From NCBI GenBank assembly GCA_963813315.1, contig CAWEYO010000014.1, positions 186,001 to 250,000 of the forward strand: 64,000 nucleotides of DNA. The letters run 5' to 3'. Each line of letters begins with the position of its first letter. Within the stretch, counting starts at the first letter, position 1. Origin of the DNA: CAWEYO01 sp963813315 (GTDB lineage: Bacteria > Pseudomonadota > Alphaproteobacteria > Rhizobiales > Rhizobiaceae). The translations under genes and the position numbers were made by a program. Positions 8,711 through 17,485 of this stretch are shown here, one piece after another. Below the pieces are notes generated by a model that was not told the origin of the DNA, did no database searches, and saw only the letters and a list, made by a program, of their open reading frames with translations.

Positions 8711-9160
8711 ATGTCCAATGCAAAGGTACTCATAGACACGCATGCGGGAACGATTGAGCTCGAAGGAGAGGATTCATTTGTCCGAACATATCTGGACAAA
8801 TTGATTCCAATCATCGAGCGGGCGCCTTTCGGAACCGGCGCCTTGGCTTCGGCGGGCAGCAACGCCCGTCTCGTCGAGGCTGAGGCGCAAAAGTCACGCA
8901 CGAGGCGGGTCATCCAAACGCCCGTCGGTCAGTCATGCCGCGACCGGGTGAAGAAACTTCGGGACGAAGGTTTCTTCAACGAGCGGCGCGGCATCAGCGA
9001 GATCGTGCAGGGACTGAACGCACGGGGCCAGACACACAATGTGAACCAGGTTGGGGCGGCCCTTACCACCATGTACGAGCGCAGTGAGATTCTTCGTACA
9101 CCGGTGGAGGGCAAATTCAAGTATCACTGGGACGCAGGAGCCCGATCGGCGGTGGCGTGA
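8711..9160 (+). CDS. Unknown protein with possible C-terminal winged helix
   Basis: A 149-residue soluble protein. The first 45 residues (MSNAKVLIDTHAGTIELEGE) look like a short beta-rich module followed by a helix. The C-terminal 60 residues (ISEIVQGLNARGQTHNVNQV, then ALTTMYERSEILRTP and KFKYHW) read like a small winged-helix module. The middle is Ser/Arg/Gln-rich and probably disordered. The start at ATG 8711 is chosen because GGGAG precedes it; an upstream in-frame ATG at 8630 adds 27 unlikely residues. I do not recognise a named family. It stands alone between repeat-rich gaps. Confidence 0.6.
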   Translation: MSNAKVLIDTHAGTIELEGEDSFVRTYLDKLIPIIERAPFGTGALASAGSNARLVEAEAQKSRTRRVIQTPVGQSCRDRVKKLRDEGFFNERRGISEIVQGLNARGQTHNVNQVGAALTTMYERSEILRTPVEGKFKYHWDAGARSAVA

Positions 9161-9583
9161 AGCTTGGCGGTCCGGCGATCCAAACGGCAGCCAGGCAGAA
9201 AATCGCGGGAAGAATGCAGACGTGACCGGGCTCGTGGCGACCACGGCTCGGCCAGCCCTGAAGTGCGGGCCAAGCGGGTATCGTGCTCCCCCGAAAGTGG
9301 GAACCGGTTTCGGGAAAGTCCGATGCTCAAACCGCCTCGCCCATGATGAGCGTTAGGCAGGGGTCCTCGGGTCAAGCCCGAGGATGACGATGCGAGGCCT
9401 TCGGCCAATCACAAGCGACAGCGATTGGCGGCAGCGTCCGCCTCTTCGTCATCCCACCCCTCTCTTCGTCATCCCCGTGCGGAGCCGAAGTGCAGCGAAG
9501 GCATAGACCCTGGGATCCATGCCTGAACATAAAGGCAGCGCGCGGGGTTCCAGAATGCCACGCCCCGCCGCGATTTACCTCGG
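9161..9583. other. Repeat-rich intergenic gap
   Basis: No gene is supported. It holds a RIME1-like fragment (9279-9331), a hairpin CCTCGGG-TCAAG-CCCGAGG (9365-9383), and two copies of CTTCGTCATCCC around 9445-9475. All are of the kind found in rhizobial intergenic repeats. Confidence 0.6.
9279..9331. repeat. RIME1-like repeat (one hairpin)
   Basis: CCCCGAAAGTGGGAACCGG followed by TTTCGGGAAAGTCCGATGCTC: one palindrome of the two-hairpin element, lacking the second. Confidence 0.8.
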
Positions 9584-10582
9584 TTATCGCCGCGTCAGAG
9601 ACAGGATGTTGCCGCCAAGCTCGGAAACGATGATACGCCGTTCGTCCCACACCACCACCGATGCCGGCCTTGTCAGACCTGCAACAACAACCTGGCGGTC
9701 GCGACTGACCATGTCAAAGCTGAGAAGCCGGCCGCTGCCCGCCTGAAAGCCGGTGGCCTGATCGTAGAGCCCGTGTTCGAGCACGAGCACGCGTCCATTC
9801 GTTTCGAAGGCGATGTCGACAGGCGCATTCAGCTCCTCGAACTCGACCCGCAATCCCGACACTCCATCCTTGTCGGGGGTCGACACAACCTTCCCGGCAC
9901 CCGCGAGGAAAGGAAAGCCGCCGAAAAGCGAGACGTAGAGCCGCCCTTCGTGCAGCGCTATGCCGGTCGGTACCGCGTCAACCTCGTAGGAGCTCCCCTC
10001 CTCAAACTCGGTGGGCGAGAGGCCTTGCATGGCAGCGCCGGCCTGGCTCGTTCGCTTGAATGCGACGAGCGTTTCCTTGCCGCTCCCGTCAGACTTCAGC
10101 CGCTCAACAGTATTGCGCGCAGCATCGACGACGTAAAAGACGTTGCCGGATGCAATGAAGTCGAACGGATTCCAGAAATCGTTGTTGATCACTCGCGCTT
10201 CATCGCCGTCGATGGCGACAAGGGCATGATCGTAAGGTCCTTCCTTCGCGCCTACCGGCGTCCACCCTTGCGCAACGATGTAGGTCCCATCACCGCGAAG
10301 GACGCCATAAGGGCCGGTCGGATCGCCGATCACGTCGCGACCATGCGGCAGGATCGGTCCGAAGGAACTCATTGTGCCATCGGACTTGCGTCGGTAGAGC
10401 CTGCCCGCTGCAAGATCGGTGACGAGCAAGTCATCGCCGTCGCGCGACAGGCCTGCGAAAACCGCGCCCGGCATGCTGAACGTCTCGATCTCGTAACCGG
10501 AGGCGGCCTTCGGCTCCGCGGTGGTGGCGGCCGACAGCAGCGCCAGACCGGCGGTCAGGATGGCGGTCCGGAGCTCACGCAT
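9584..10582 (-). CDS. ScyD/ScyE-like secreted beta-propeller protein
   Basis: A 332-residue protein starting MRELRTAILTAGLALLSAAT, a Sec signal peptide, so periplasmic. The mature part has repeated beta-propeller blades (LLVTDLAAGRLYRR, VPTGIALHEGRLYVSLFGGF, PVDIAFETNGRVLVLEHGLY, IIVSELGGNILSL) like the ScyD/ScyE family and other NHL-type proteins. Its start overlaps the end of the upstream SUMF1-like gene by 28 bases, indicating translational coupling. It is the last gene of the ABC importer operon. The role is unknown; sugar or lactone binding is a guess. Confidence 0.75.
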   Translation of the reverse strand: MRELRTAILTAGLALLSAATTAEPKAASGYEIETFSMPGAVFAGLSRDGDDLLVTDLAAGRLYRRKSDGTMSSFGPILPHGRDVIGDPTGPYGVLRGDGTYIVAQGWTPVGAKEGPYDHALVAIDGDEARVINNDFWNPFDFIASGNVFYVVDAARNTVERLKSDGSGKETLVAFKRTSQAGAAMQGLSPTEFEEGSSYEVDAVPTGIALHEGRLYVSLFGGFPFLAGAGKVVSTPDKDGVSGLRVEFEELNAPVDIAFETNGRVLVLEHGLYDQATGFQAGSGRLLSFDMVSRDRQVVVAGLTRPASVVVWDERRIIVSELGGNILSLTRR

Positions 10583-11352
10583 CGAAAACCTCCATTGGCC
10601 GCGAACCGGAAGTCCGCATCGAAGGCAAGCCGATATGTGGTGGTGAGGTGGACACGGTCGCTGTTCCACGATCCGCCACGCAGCACCTTGAACTTGCCCG
10701 CGACGCCCGCACCGGCGCCGCCATCGTAGGGTGCATAGGAATCTCGGGTCCATTCCCAGACATTGCCGACGAGATTGAGCACGCCCTCGCGGCTCGCTCC
10801 CTTGGCGAAGAACTCCACGGGTGCCGTCATCAGGTAGCCATCGCGGTCGTCTCCGGTGCAGCACGCGTCGCTGCCGGAGTTCGCTGTGGTAAGGTCGGGC
10901 GGCGCCAAGCCCCAGGGGAAAGGATCGCCGCCCAATCCGCGCGCCGCGCGTTCATATTGCTGCTCCGTTGGCAATGTGAGTCCATACCGGCTGCAAAATG
11001 CCTCGGCATCAGCCCAACTCACGCCGACAACCGGGTGATCATCCAGACCGAGCATCGGATGATCGGCGTAGAAAGCGGGCCGATGGCCGGTCGCATCGAC
11101 AAAGCGCCGGTACTGGCGGTTGGTGATCTCAGTGCGATTGATCGCAAACGCCTGGCCGGGGACCAATCTCGATGGACGTTCGTTCTCGAGGCCATCCTCG
11201 GCGCCGAACACGAACGTGCCGGCGGTGATCTCGATCATCGGGTTGTCAGGAATAGGACTCTCCCCGGCTTCCACTTCGCCAAGGCTCAACGTTGCCGCCA
11301 GGCAGCAGGCTACCGTCGCTCTAGATACCCACGCGATCTTGGCTCTCCCCAT
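10555..11352 (-). CDS. SUMF1/FGE-sulfatase-domain protein lacking the catalytic cysteines
   Basis: A 265-residue protein with a signal peptide (MGRAKIAWVSRATVACCLAA) and a full SUMF1 fold: MIEITAGTFVFGAED, INRTEITNRQYRRFV, HPVVGVSWADAEAFC, LPTEQQYERAARG, NLVGNVWEWTRD, VLRGGSWN and GGFRCVSS. True formylglycine-generating enzymes have a cysteine pair just before the YRxA motif. Here that region reads HLTTTYRLAF with no cysteine, so formylglycine formation is unlikely. It may be a binding or structural SUMF1 homologue. The start overlaps the end of the ABC ATPase gene by 32 bases. Confidence 0.8.
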   Translation of the reverse strand: MGRAKIAWVSRATVACCLAATLSLGEVEAGESPIPDNPMIEITAGTFVFGAEDGLENERPSRLVPGQAFAINRTEITNRQYRRFVDATGHRPAFYADHPMLGLDDHPVVGVSWADAEAFCSRYGLTLPTEQQYERAARGLGGDPFPWGLAPPDLTTANSGSDACCTGDDRDGYLMTAPVEFFAKGASREGVLNLVGNVWEWTRDSYAPYDGGAGAGVAGKFKVLRGGSWNSDRVHLTTTYRLAFDADFRFAANGGFRCVSSGPPS

Positions 11353-12388
11353 CGAACAGGAATGCACGGCCTGCTGCCACCTTGATGCCGATCCTCTGGT
11401 CGATGCTGCCGGCGAAATTCTTGTCGGCACGGATCGTGACCAAGCGGTTGCCGGCCTGCACGCTGACAAGCGTGCTCTCTCCCGTCAGTTCGGCCGAATA
11501 GATGGGGGCGACCATGTTCGCGCCGGGATCGGCGACATCGATCGCGTCAATGTCCTCCGGGCGGATACCCAACACGGCGCGCCTGACATTCGCGCGACCA
11601 AGCCCTTCGACCCTGAGAGTGCCATTGGTGAAGACACCGTTCGTGACTTCGCCGTCGACCAGGTTCATCGGCGGCGAGCCGATGAACCCTGCAACGAAGA
11701 GCGTGCGCGGATCGTTGTAGATTTCCCTCGGCGTACCGAGCTGCTCGATGACGCCTTTGTTCATCACCGCGACACGGTGAGCAAGGGTCATCGCCTCGAT
11801 CTGGTCGTGGGTGACGTAAATCGTCGTCACTTGCAGCTCATGCTGCAAGTGTTTGAGCTGAGCCCTCATCTGCACCCGAAGCTTGGCGTCGAGGTTGGAC
11901 AGCGGTTCATCCATGAGAAAGACTTTTGGCCGGCGGATGATTGCGCGAGCGAGCGCAACGCGCTGACGCTGTCCGCCGGAAAGTTCCCTGGGCAGCCGGT
12001 CAAGCAGGCTGCCAAGCTCTACGCGTCCCGCAGCCTGCACGACGAGCCGTCGCCGCTCTTCCTTGGGTACCTTGCGGATCTTCAACGGGTAGCCAATGTT
12101 GTCCTCGACCGTGAGGTGGGGGTACAGCGCGTAGGATTGAAAGACCATGGCAACGTCGCGGTACTTCGGCAGCACGCCGTTGACGCGCTCCTGCCCTATG
12201 AAGATGTCGCCCTCGGTGGGTTCCTCGAGACCGGCGATCATGCGCATGGTCGTGGTCTTGCCGCAGCCCGATGGCCCGAGAAGAACGAGGAACTCCCTGT
12301 CGCGCACGTCGAGGTCAAGATCGCTCACCGCGACAAATTGGCCAAACTTCTTGATCACGTCCTTGAGAGCGACAGAGGCCATGTTCAA
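11321..12388 (-). CDS. Sugar ABC transporter ATPase (MalK/UgpC type)
   Basis: A 355-residue ATPase with Walker A GPSGCGKTT, Q-loop VFQSYALYPH, signature LSGGQRQRVALARA, Walker B VFLMDEPLSNLDAKLR and switch His in VTHDQ. The C-terminal 120 residues form the MalK-type TOBE/OB extension (LGIRPEDIDAI). It energises uptake by the two permeases encoded just upstream; its ATG overlaps the preceding permease stop (ATGA). The substrate is a carbohydrate or polyol by family, not determined by sequence. Confidence 0.92.
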   Translation of the reverse strand: MNMASVALKDVIKKFGQFVAVSDLDLDVRDREFLVLLGPSGCGKTTTMRMIAGLEEPTEGDIFIGQERVNGVLPKYRDVAMVFQSYALYPHLTVEDNIGYPLKIRKVPKEERRRLVVQAAGRVELGSLLDRLPRELSGGQRQRVALARAIIRRPKVFLMDEPLSNLDAKLRVQMRAQLKHLQHELQVTTIYVTHDQIEAMTLAHRVAVMNKGVIEQLGTPREIYNDPRTLFVAGFIGSPPMNLVDGEVTNGVFTNGTLRVEGLGRANVRRAVLGIRPEDIDAIDVADPGANMVAPIYSAELTGESTLVSVQAGNRLVTIRADKNFAGSIDQRIGIKVAAGRAFLFDGESQDRVGI

Positions 12389-13236
12389 CCCTTAATGGCG
12401 CCGAAGGAGAGACCGCGCACAAGGTGTTTCTGGACGACCAGGGCAAACAGCATGATCGGAATGGAGGCGAGGAAGCCCGCGGCACTGATTTCCCCCCAGT
12501 AGGTCGTGTACTGGGATACACGCCCGGCAATTCCGACCGGCAGTGTGAGAGACTGGTCGGTTTTCGTAAGGATGAGGGCCAACAGAAACTCATTCCAGGA
12601 AATAATGAGGGAGAAGATCGCCGTGGCCGCGAGGCCCGGACGGGCGAGGGGAAGTGCTACGTGGAGGAAGGCGCCCAGGCGCGTGTCGCCGTCGACGATA
12701 GCCGCCTCTTCCAGTTCGACCGGCAGGTCCTGGAAATAGCTCTTCATCATCCACGTCGCGAAGGGAAGATTGAATGCGGTGTACGAGATCACGACGGCCG
12801 CCTTCGTATTGAGCAGCCCGAAATAGTTGAAGAACAGAAACAACGGAATCATGGTGACGATCGGCGGCATCATGCGGGTCGAGAGAATCCAGAACGATAT
12901 CTGCTGGCGCCACTGCCCGGAGTAGTGAAAGCGCGCCAGCGCGTAGCCGGCCATGGTCCCGAACACCAGGGAGATGAGGGTTGTTGCCACGGCGATGATC
13001 GCGCTGTTCAGGGCGTAGTCGAGGAAGGACCGCTCGACGAAAGTCGCGTAGTAATGTTGCCAGGTCGGCTTGAAATCGAACCAGACAGGCGGGACGGCGA
13101 AGATGTCCAGGTCGAGCTTGATCGAGTTGACCGCTAGCCAGTAGATCGGAAACAGGGCGGCGAAGAGCGCAAACGCGATGGCAACATAAGCCAGTAGGCG
13201 CGGTATGATCCTGTTTCGTCGTTTCTTGCCCGTCAT
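12385..13236 (-). CDS. Sugar ABC transporter permease (MalG/UgpE type)
   Basis: A 283-residue inner-membrane permease with six predicted helices and the EAA loop (LEEAAIVDGDTRLGAFLHVA followed by LPLARPGLAA) that contacts the ATPase. It is the second permease of the operon and is separated from the first by a RIME1-like repeat. It overlaps the ATPase gene by 4 bases. Confidence 0.9.
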   Translation of the reverse strand: MTGKKRRNRIIPRLLAYVAIAFALFAALFPIYWLAVNSIKLDLDIFAVPPVWFDFKPTWQHYYATFVERSFLDYALNSAIIAVATTLISLVFGTMAGYALARFHYSGQWRQQISFWILSTRMMPPIVTMIPLFLFFNYFGLLNTKAAVVISYTAFNLPFATWMMKSYFQDLPVELEEAAIVDGDTRLGAFLHVALPLARPGLAATAIFSLIISWNEFLLALILTKTDQSLTLPVGIAGRVSQYTTYWGEISAAGFLASIPIMLFALVVQKHLVRGLSFGAIKG

Positions 13237-13244
13237 GGCTATTC

Positions 13245-13352
13245 CTAGAGCAGCGGACGCATCGACGGGATCGCTGCTGCTGCTCTATCTCCTTTGTTTG
13301 AGCATCGGATTTTTCCCGAAACCGGTACCCACTTTCGGGTCCGATGCTCTAG
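13245..13352. repeat. RIME1-like repeat inside the ABC operon
   Basis: A full two-hairpin element of 108 bp. One hairpin pairs TAGAGCAGCG with CTGCTGCTCTA; the other pairs GAGCATCGGA with TCCGATGCTC around ACCGGTACCC. It sits between the two permease genes, and its end supplies the stop codon (13349-13351) of the upstream permease. It could attenuate or stabilise the operon mRNA. Confidence 0.9.
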
Positions 13353-14314
13353 CCTGCCAGCCGCATGCGGCGGATGAACCACGTGCTCAACGCCACCGTC
13401 ACGAACATCACGAAGAGCGAGATGGCGGCCGCATAGCCGATGTCGACAAATGTGAAGGCGACCTTGAAAATGTAAAAGCTTAGCGTCTCGGTGGCTCCGG
13501 CCGGCCCGCCGACGGTCAGGATAAATACGAGATCGAAAAGCCGAAGCGCGTCCATGATCCTGAGCAACAGGGCGATGGCTATCACCGGCTTCAGGAAGTG
13601 GAACGTGAGATCCCAAAACTGGCGCCACGACGATGCGCCGTCGATCTCGGCGGCCTCATAGGGCTCGTCGGGGAGACTGGCGAGCCCGGCGAGCATGAGC
13701 AGGAAGATGAAAGGCGTCCACTCCCAGACATCGGCGGCCACGACCGACAGCATTGCAAGGTCGACATCCCCCGCCCAGGCTTGTGTCCTCAATTTCAACC
13801 ACGGAAACAGCGTTTGCAGGCCGGTTGCGTGGAGCAGCTGGTTCAAACGGAAAACCAACTCGTTGAGCACGCCGAACTGAGGCTGATAGATAAGCTTCCA
13901 CGTGATCGCGACCGCGATCGGCGGGATCATCATCGGCATCAAAAGAAGCGTCTTGAGGAAATTGAGGCGACGCACATACCTGTCGAACAGCAGAGCGAGC
14001 CCCAGCCCCAGCAGGAACTCAACCGTCACCGCCGACGCGGTGAACACGATCGAGTTCTTCAGGCTGTTCAGGAAGAGTGGGTCCGTTGCCATGCGGACGA
14101 AGTTCTGCAGCCCGACAAATTCCCGTGGAACGGAGGGGTCCGGGCTGATCCTTTGGACGGCCGCCAGGAACATGTAGATCGTCGGAAAGAGCGTCAGCCC
14201 GGCCAGAATCAGCATCGCTGGCCCGAGCATGAGAACCCGTAGATGGCGCTCGGTCCAGCGCTCGATTTTCGAACCGAACCGAACGGGTTCCCGCCCCTGG
14301 ACAGGCAAATCCAT
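13349..14314 (-). CDS. Sugar ABC transporter permease (MalF/UgpA type)
   Basis: A 321-residue membrane protein with about six helices and the EAA motif YEAAEIDGASSWRQFWDLTF. The ATG at 14314 (MDLPVQGREPVRFGSK) is chosen; longer in-frame starts would run into the binding-protein gene. It follows the binding-protein gene by 85 bases. The stop codon lies within a RIME1-like element. Confidence 0.9.
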   Translation of the reverse strand: MDLPVQGREPVRFGSKIERWTERHLRVLMLGPAMLILAGLTLFPTIYMFLAAVQRISPDPSVPREFVGLQNFVRMATDPLFLNSLKNSIVFTASAVTVEFLLGLGLALLFDRYVRRLNFLKTLLLMPMMIPPIAVAITWKLIYQPQFGVLNELVFRLNQLLHATGLQTLFPWLKLRTQAWAGDVDLAMLSVVAADVWEWTPFIFLLMLAGLASLPDEPYEAAEIDGASSWRQFWDLTFHFLKPVIAIALLLRIMDALRLFDLVFILTVGGPAGATETLSFYIFKVAFTFVDIGYAAAISLFVMFVTVALSTWFIRRMRLAG

Positions 14315-14399
14315 GAGACAGCCGCTCCTCCGCGTCGGTCGCCGTAGCGCGCAGGCGCCACGCGCCGTTTTTATCCTACAGGCCCAGCATGCGCCGGGC

Positions 14400-15659
14400 T
14401 TACTTGCGGGCGACGATGTCCTCGATGCTCTTCTGTGCGTTTGCCAGCGCTTCGTCAGGCGAGATGGTGCCTGCAACCGCCTTCGAAAGCTCGATGCCGA
14501 GGGCATTCTCGATCTCCGGCCACTTCGGATGGCGCGGACGGGGAGTCGAGAAATTGATGGCCTGCATCAGAACCGGAAAGTGACGGAACTGCTCCTGCGA
14601 GGTCAACTCGGGGTCGGTGAACACCGAGAAGCGGACCGGCGGGTTGCCGCGCCCGGCCGAAATCTTGATCTGTTCCGGCGAGGTTGCCCATACCATGAAG
14701 TCGAAGGCTTCCTGCTTGTTCTTGGAAGCCGACATGATGCCCATGGTCCAATGGCCGATCTCCGAAGAACCAGCGTGCGTGCCGGCGGGGATGGGTGCAA
14801 ACGAAATCTTGCCGACCACCTGGCTCTTGCTCGGGTCTTCGAAAGTGGCGACCCAGTTCGGCCAGTTGATTGACGAGGCGGAAATGCCGCTGGTCATCGA
14901 GCGGCCCACCTCATCCGGACCGAAGCTCTCGACACCGGCCGGCGATACCTCCTTCAATGCCATGAACATTTTCATCGCATCCTTGGCTTCCGGGGTATCG
15001 AGCGCGACCTTGGTGCGGTCGGCGTTGAACAGATTGGCCCCGTAAGACCACAGCAGCGGCATGAAGTCGGCGACGACGTTGTTTCCCTGGCCGCCGCGGA
15101 AAACGTAGCCATAGTTGCGCCCGCCTCCGGCGTCAGTAATTGCCTTGGCCGCCTTGAGCACGTCGTCCCAGGTCTTGGGGTCGCCGGTAACGCCCGCCTC
15201 GGCGAATCTCTCGCCCGCATAGAAAAACATCTGCGCGTTGCCGACATAGGGAATGCAGACGAACGGTCCGGTGTTGTAGGGATTGCGGCATACGGCCAGC
15301 GACTTGCCGAGGAAGTCGTTGTCCGGACCGGGAACCCCAATGGCGTTGAAGTATTGCGTCAAATCCTCAAGGTGCCCGTTCTCGGCGAAGAAGGGAATCC
15401 AGGGGTCGTCCATCAGGATGATATCGAACACATCCGCCTTGGTCTGTCCGGCATTGGCGGCCTGTTCGAAGACGTTGGCGTAGGGCGCCTGAACGATCTC
15501 GATTTTGGTGCCTTTCATTTTCGAATAGTCGGCGGCTGCCGCCTTGAGCCCATCGCCTTCGCTGCTCGACGGCACCAGGATCGTGAAATCGGCAGAGGCT
15601 TCGGTCGCCACAAACGACGACAGTGCGAGGACCGCGGTGAGAAGCAATTTCCTAACCAT
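14400..15659 (-). CDS. Sugar ABC transporter substrate-binding protein
   Basis: A 419-residue periplasmic protein with signal peptide MVRKLLLTAVLALSSFVATEASA and the family 1 solute-binding fold (VFDIILMDDPWIPFFAENGH, GNAQMFFYAGERFAEAGV, KTWDDVLKAAKAI). It is first in the operon, with a strong ribosome-binding site (GGGAGGAAAGA) before the ATG. It delivers the sugar-type substrate to the downstream permeases. The promoter should lie in 15660-15957, which holds no other gene I can support. Confidence 0.9.
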   Translation of the reverse strand: MVRKLLLTAVLALSSFVATEASADFTILVPSSSEGDGLKAAAADYSKMKGTKIEIVQAPYANVFEQAANAGQTKADVFDIILMDDPWIPFFAENGHLEDLTQYFNAIGVPGPDNDFLGKSLAVCRNPYNTGPFVCIPYVGNAQMFFYAGERFAEAGVTGDPKTWDDVLKAAKAITDAGGGRNYGYVFRGGQGNNVVADFMPLLWSYGANLFNADRTKVALDTPEAKDAMKMFMALKEVSPAGVESFGPDEVGRSMTSGISASSINWPNWVATFEDPSKSQVVGKISFAPIPAGTHAGSSEIGHWTMGIMSASKNKQEAFDFMVWATSPEQIKISAGRGNPPVRFSVFTDPELTSQEQFRHFPVLMQAINFSTPRPRHPKWPEIENALGIELSKAVAGTISPDEALANAQKSIEDIVARK

Positions 15660-15957
15660 TCTTTCCTCCCTTTTTCTATTCCTTGATATCGGCCCCCGTC
15701 TTTCGCGTGGCTGCTCGCCGATCCGTCATCGGGCCTTTGATCCCCGGTCGATGTATCCCCTGCATTGAGTAAGCGGGCGCGGCTGCAAGCACGATGATCG
15801 CCATGACGAGAAAACGGCGCATAGCTTTGGAAGAACGGCACATTCAGGGCCGAACCTAATCTATCATATGCCTCTGCGAATGCAGCGACAATGACCTCAA
15901 CGGTCTGCGCTTGCGCCTGCATTCAAGCAGGCGATTGGCGGCGATGTCGGCTACGCG

Positions 15958-16287
15958 TCAGTCGATCAGCGCGGCAAGCATCTTGCCAGCCCGCACGAGC
16001 TTGCTGACACTCATGCGCGAGAGCGTGGCGTGGATTTTCTGAAGGATGCGGCTGCGCTCGTTGTCCGGCACCGCGACGATGCCGACGCCAAAGAACACAA
16101 CGTCCGGTACGCCAAGCACATCGCCAAGCTTTTCGATGGTTGGGAACGACGGCGCGGCGATGCCGCGTTCGATCTTGCTGATCATTTCGGTCGACATGCC
16201 CACGCGCTCGGCCAACTCGGCTTGTGTCAGACTTCTAGCCTTGCGCTGGTGGCGCAGGTTTGCCCCGAATAACTCCGTCAATGCCAA
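15958..16287 (-). CDS. XRE-family helix-turn-helix regulator
   Basis: A 109-residue protein with an N-terminal HTH_3 domain (LRHQRKARSLTQAELAERVG and MSTEMISKIERGIAAPS). The C-terminal tail (ILQKIHATLSRMS) is helical. The TTG at 16287 is chosen because GGAGG lies 8 bases upstream; an ATG at 16416 would add 43 residues lacking domain character. It is divergent from a small membrane-protein gene, so it may control that gene or itself. Confidence 0.75.
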   Translation of the reverse strand: MALTELFGANLRHQRKARSLTQAELAERVGMSTEMISKIERGIAAPSFPTIEKLGDVLGVPDVVFFGVGIVAVPDNERSRILQKIHATLSRMSVSKLVRAGKMLAALID

Positions 16288-16416
16288 CTGCCGATCCTCC
16301 GAGCAGCGGAGACTCGTCGACCTCCAAGCGGAGGTGGAGGGAATGGGGTTGCGATTATACGAAAAATCGTAATATAAAGGCGATATCAGACAATATCGTC
16401 CTATGAATGCGACCAA

Positions 16417-16698
16417 ATGCTCTCTGTTTTGAAATTCGTGATCTACTATCCCACTATCGTGGCAACAGTTCTGTTTCTATTATGGATGGCGCTTCGGTAT
16501 GTGTGGCACTCCATCCGGCTGCTGTTCGTAAGCCCCGCCGAGATAGAGCGCGTGACCGACGAGTTTCTTGCGCGGCATGGGCCGCGAGCCGAGGAAATCG
16601 CCGCTATTGAAGAAGAACACGCTTGGCGCTACTTCAACAAATACCGGCTGAGCGTCACCCGACGCATGCGCGAGGAGTTGCGGCGGCGGGAAGGGTGA
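16417..16698 (+). CDS. Small membrane protein
   Basis: A 93-residue protein with a hydrophobic N-terminal helix (YYPTIVATVLFLLWMALRYV) followed by a charged cytosolic helix (AEEIAAIEEEHAWRYFNKYR). It lies head to head with the XRE gene. No family recognised. Confidence 0.55.
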   Translation: MLSVLKFVIYYPTIVATVLFLLWMALRYVWHSIRLLFVSPAEIERVTDEFLARHGPRAEEIAAIEEEHAWRYFNKYRLSVTRRMREELRRREG

Positions 16699-17027
16699 GA
16701 GTGGCGCGACGGGTTGCCGTGAAGAAAACCCCCTCTCTCGGATTTCCCCTCTCTTGGATTTTCTATGGTTTAGCTTCGCTAAGATCATGAAATCCTTCCT
16801 CCCCCGCAAGCAAGGGGATAACTCCAGCATTTGCCCCCTTCGCAAACTTTTCAGCGTTGGAATTTGATGAGGCGCTGGCCGCAAGAGAGGCTCTTCATCG
16901 AGCTCTTTTGTGGAGGTGGCACATTTTGGGATTCACACTGAAATTTTCCCGTTGCGGGAAGGGATCTCGTTTGCCAAGCTGCGCAGCAGCAGCTCACCAT
17001 TTTGCTTTTTTGCTGAAAGGTGTGCTC

Positions 17028-17165
17028 ATGGATTGCCCGAAAGACCAGCTAACAATCCGTCTGGGTAAGATTTTTGAGGCGTCGGCAACCGGTCGGCTTG
17101 CCGTAGTCTTGGTTACGCTGCTGATTTTAGCAGCGTTAGGCGGTCGAGGCTTTGGTTGGTGGTAG
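17028..17165 (+). CDS. Possible 45-residue membrane peptide
   Basis: ATG with AAGG eight bases upstream. The product, starting MDCPKDQLTIRLGKIFEASA, has one predicted helix (LAVVLVTLLILAALGG) and ends GRGFGWW. Isolated, with no family recognised; it could be chance. Confidence 0.35.
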   Translation: MDCPKDQLTIRLGKIFEASATGRLAVVLVTLLILAALGGRGFGWW

Positions 17166-17454
17166 GGGCTGTGCCCGGTTTGCTCTAAAATTTCGCAATC
17201 AGAGAAATCGGATCATAAGCGGACTGAGGCTACGAAGCAGGAGTTGAGTTGAACAATCATCTTAATACTCTTGGCCAACGTGGTAGATATTTCAACGCTT
17301 GCTGAACTTCACCCTGCATCGGTCTCACCTCTAAGCTTCCAGCCTTGGCAGGTCGAAGCGAGGACGGATGAGGTGCGGGCGAACGACTCCGAAGCTGGCG
17401 CGACCGCCAAGTAGAGACGCCGGTGGGACAGCGCCCCCCTCTGGCCTGCCGGCC

Positions 17455-17477
17455 ATCTCCCCCGCAAGGGGGGAGAT
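17455..17477. terminator. Hairpin 3' of carB
   Basis: ATCTCCCCC, loop GCAAG, GGGGGAGAT: a perfect 9-bp stem 9 bases beyond the carB stop. It has no T-run, and the surrounding CTGGCCTGCCGGCCATC is typical of a dispersed rhizobial repeat. Termination or 3'-end protection is inference. Confidence 0.45.
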
Positions 17478-17485
17478 CAGCAGCT

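Larger units (their letters stand above)
16699..17485. other. Intergenic gap with one weak small open frame
   Basis: Apart from the possible 45-codon frame at 17028-17165 and the hairpin at 17455-17477, I see no gene. 16725-16820 contains pyrimidine-rich runs (CCCCTCTCT twice). Confidence 0.5.

Noticed and set aside
9365..9383. CCTCGGG/CCCGAGG hairpin as terminator
   Set aside because: No T-run; embedded in dispersed repeat sequence and far from a gene end on its strand.
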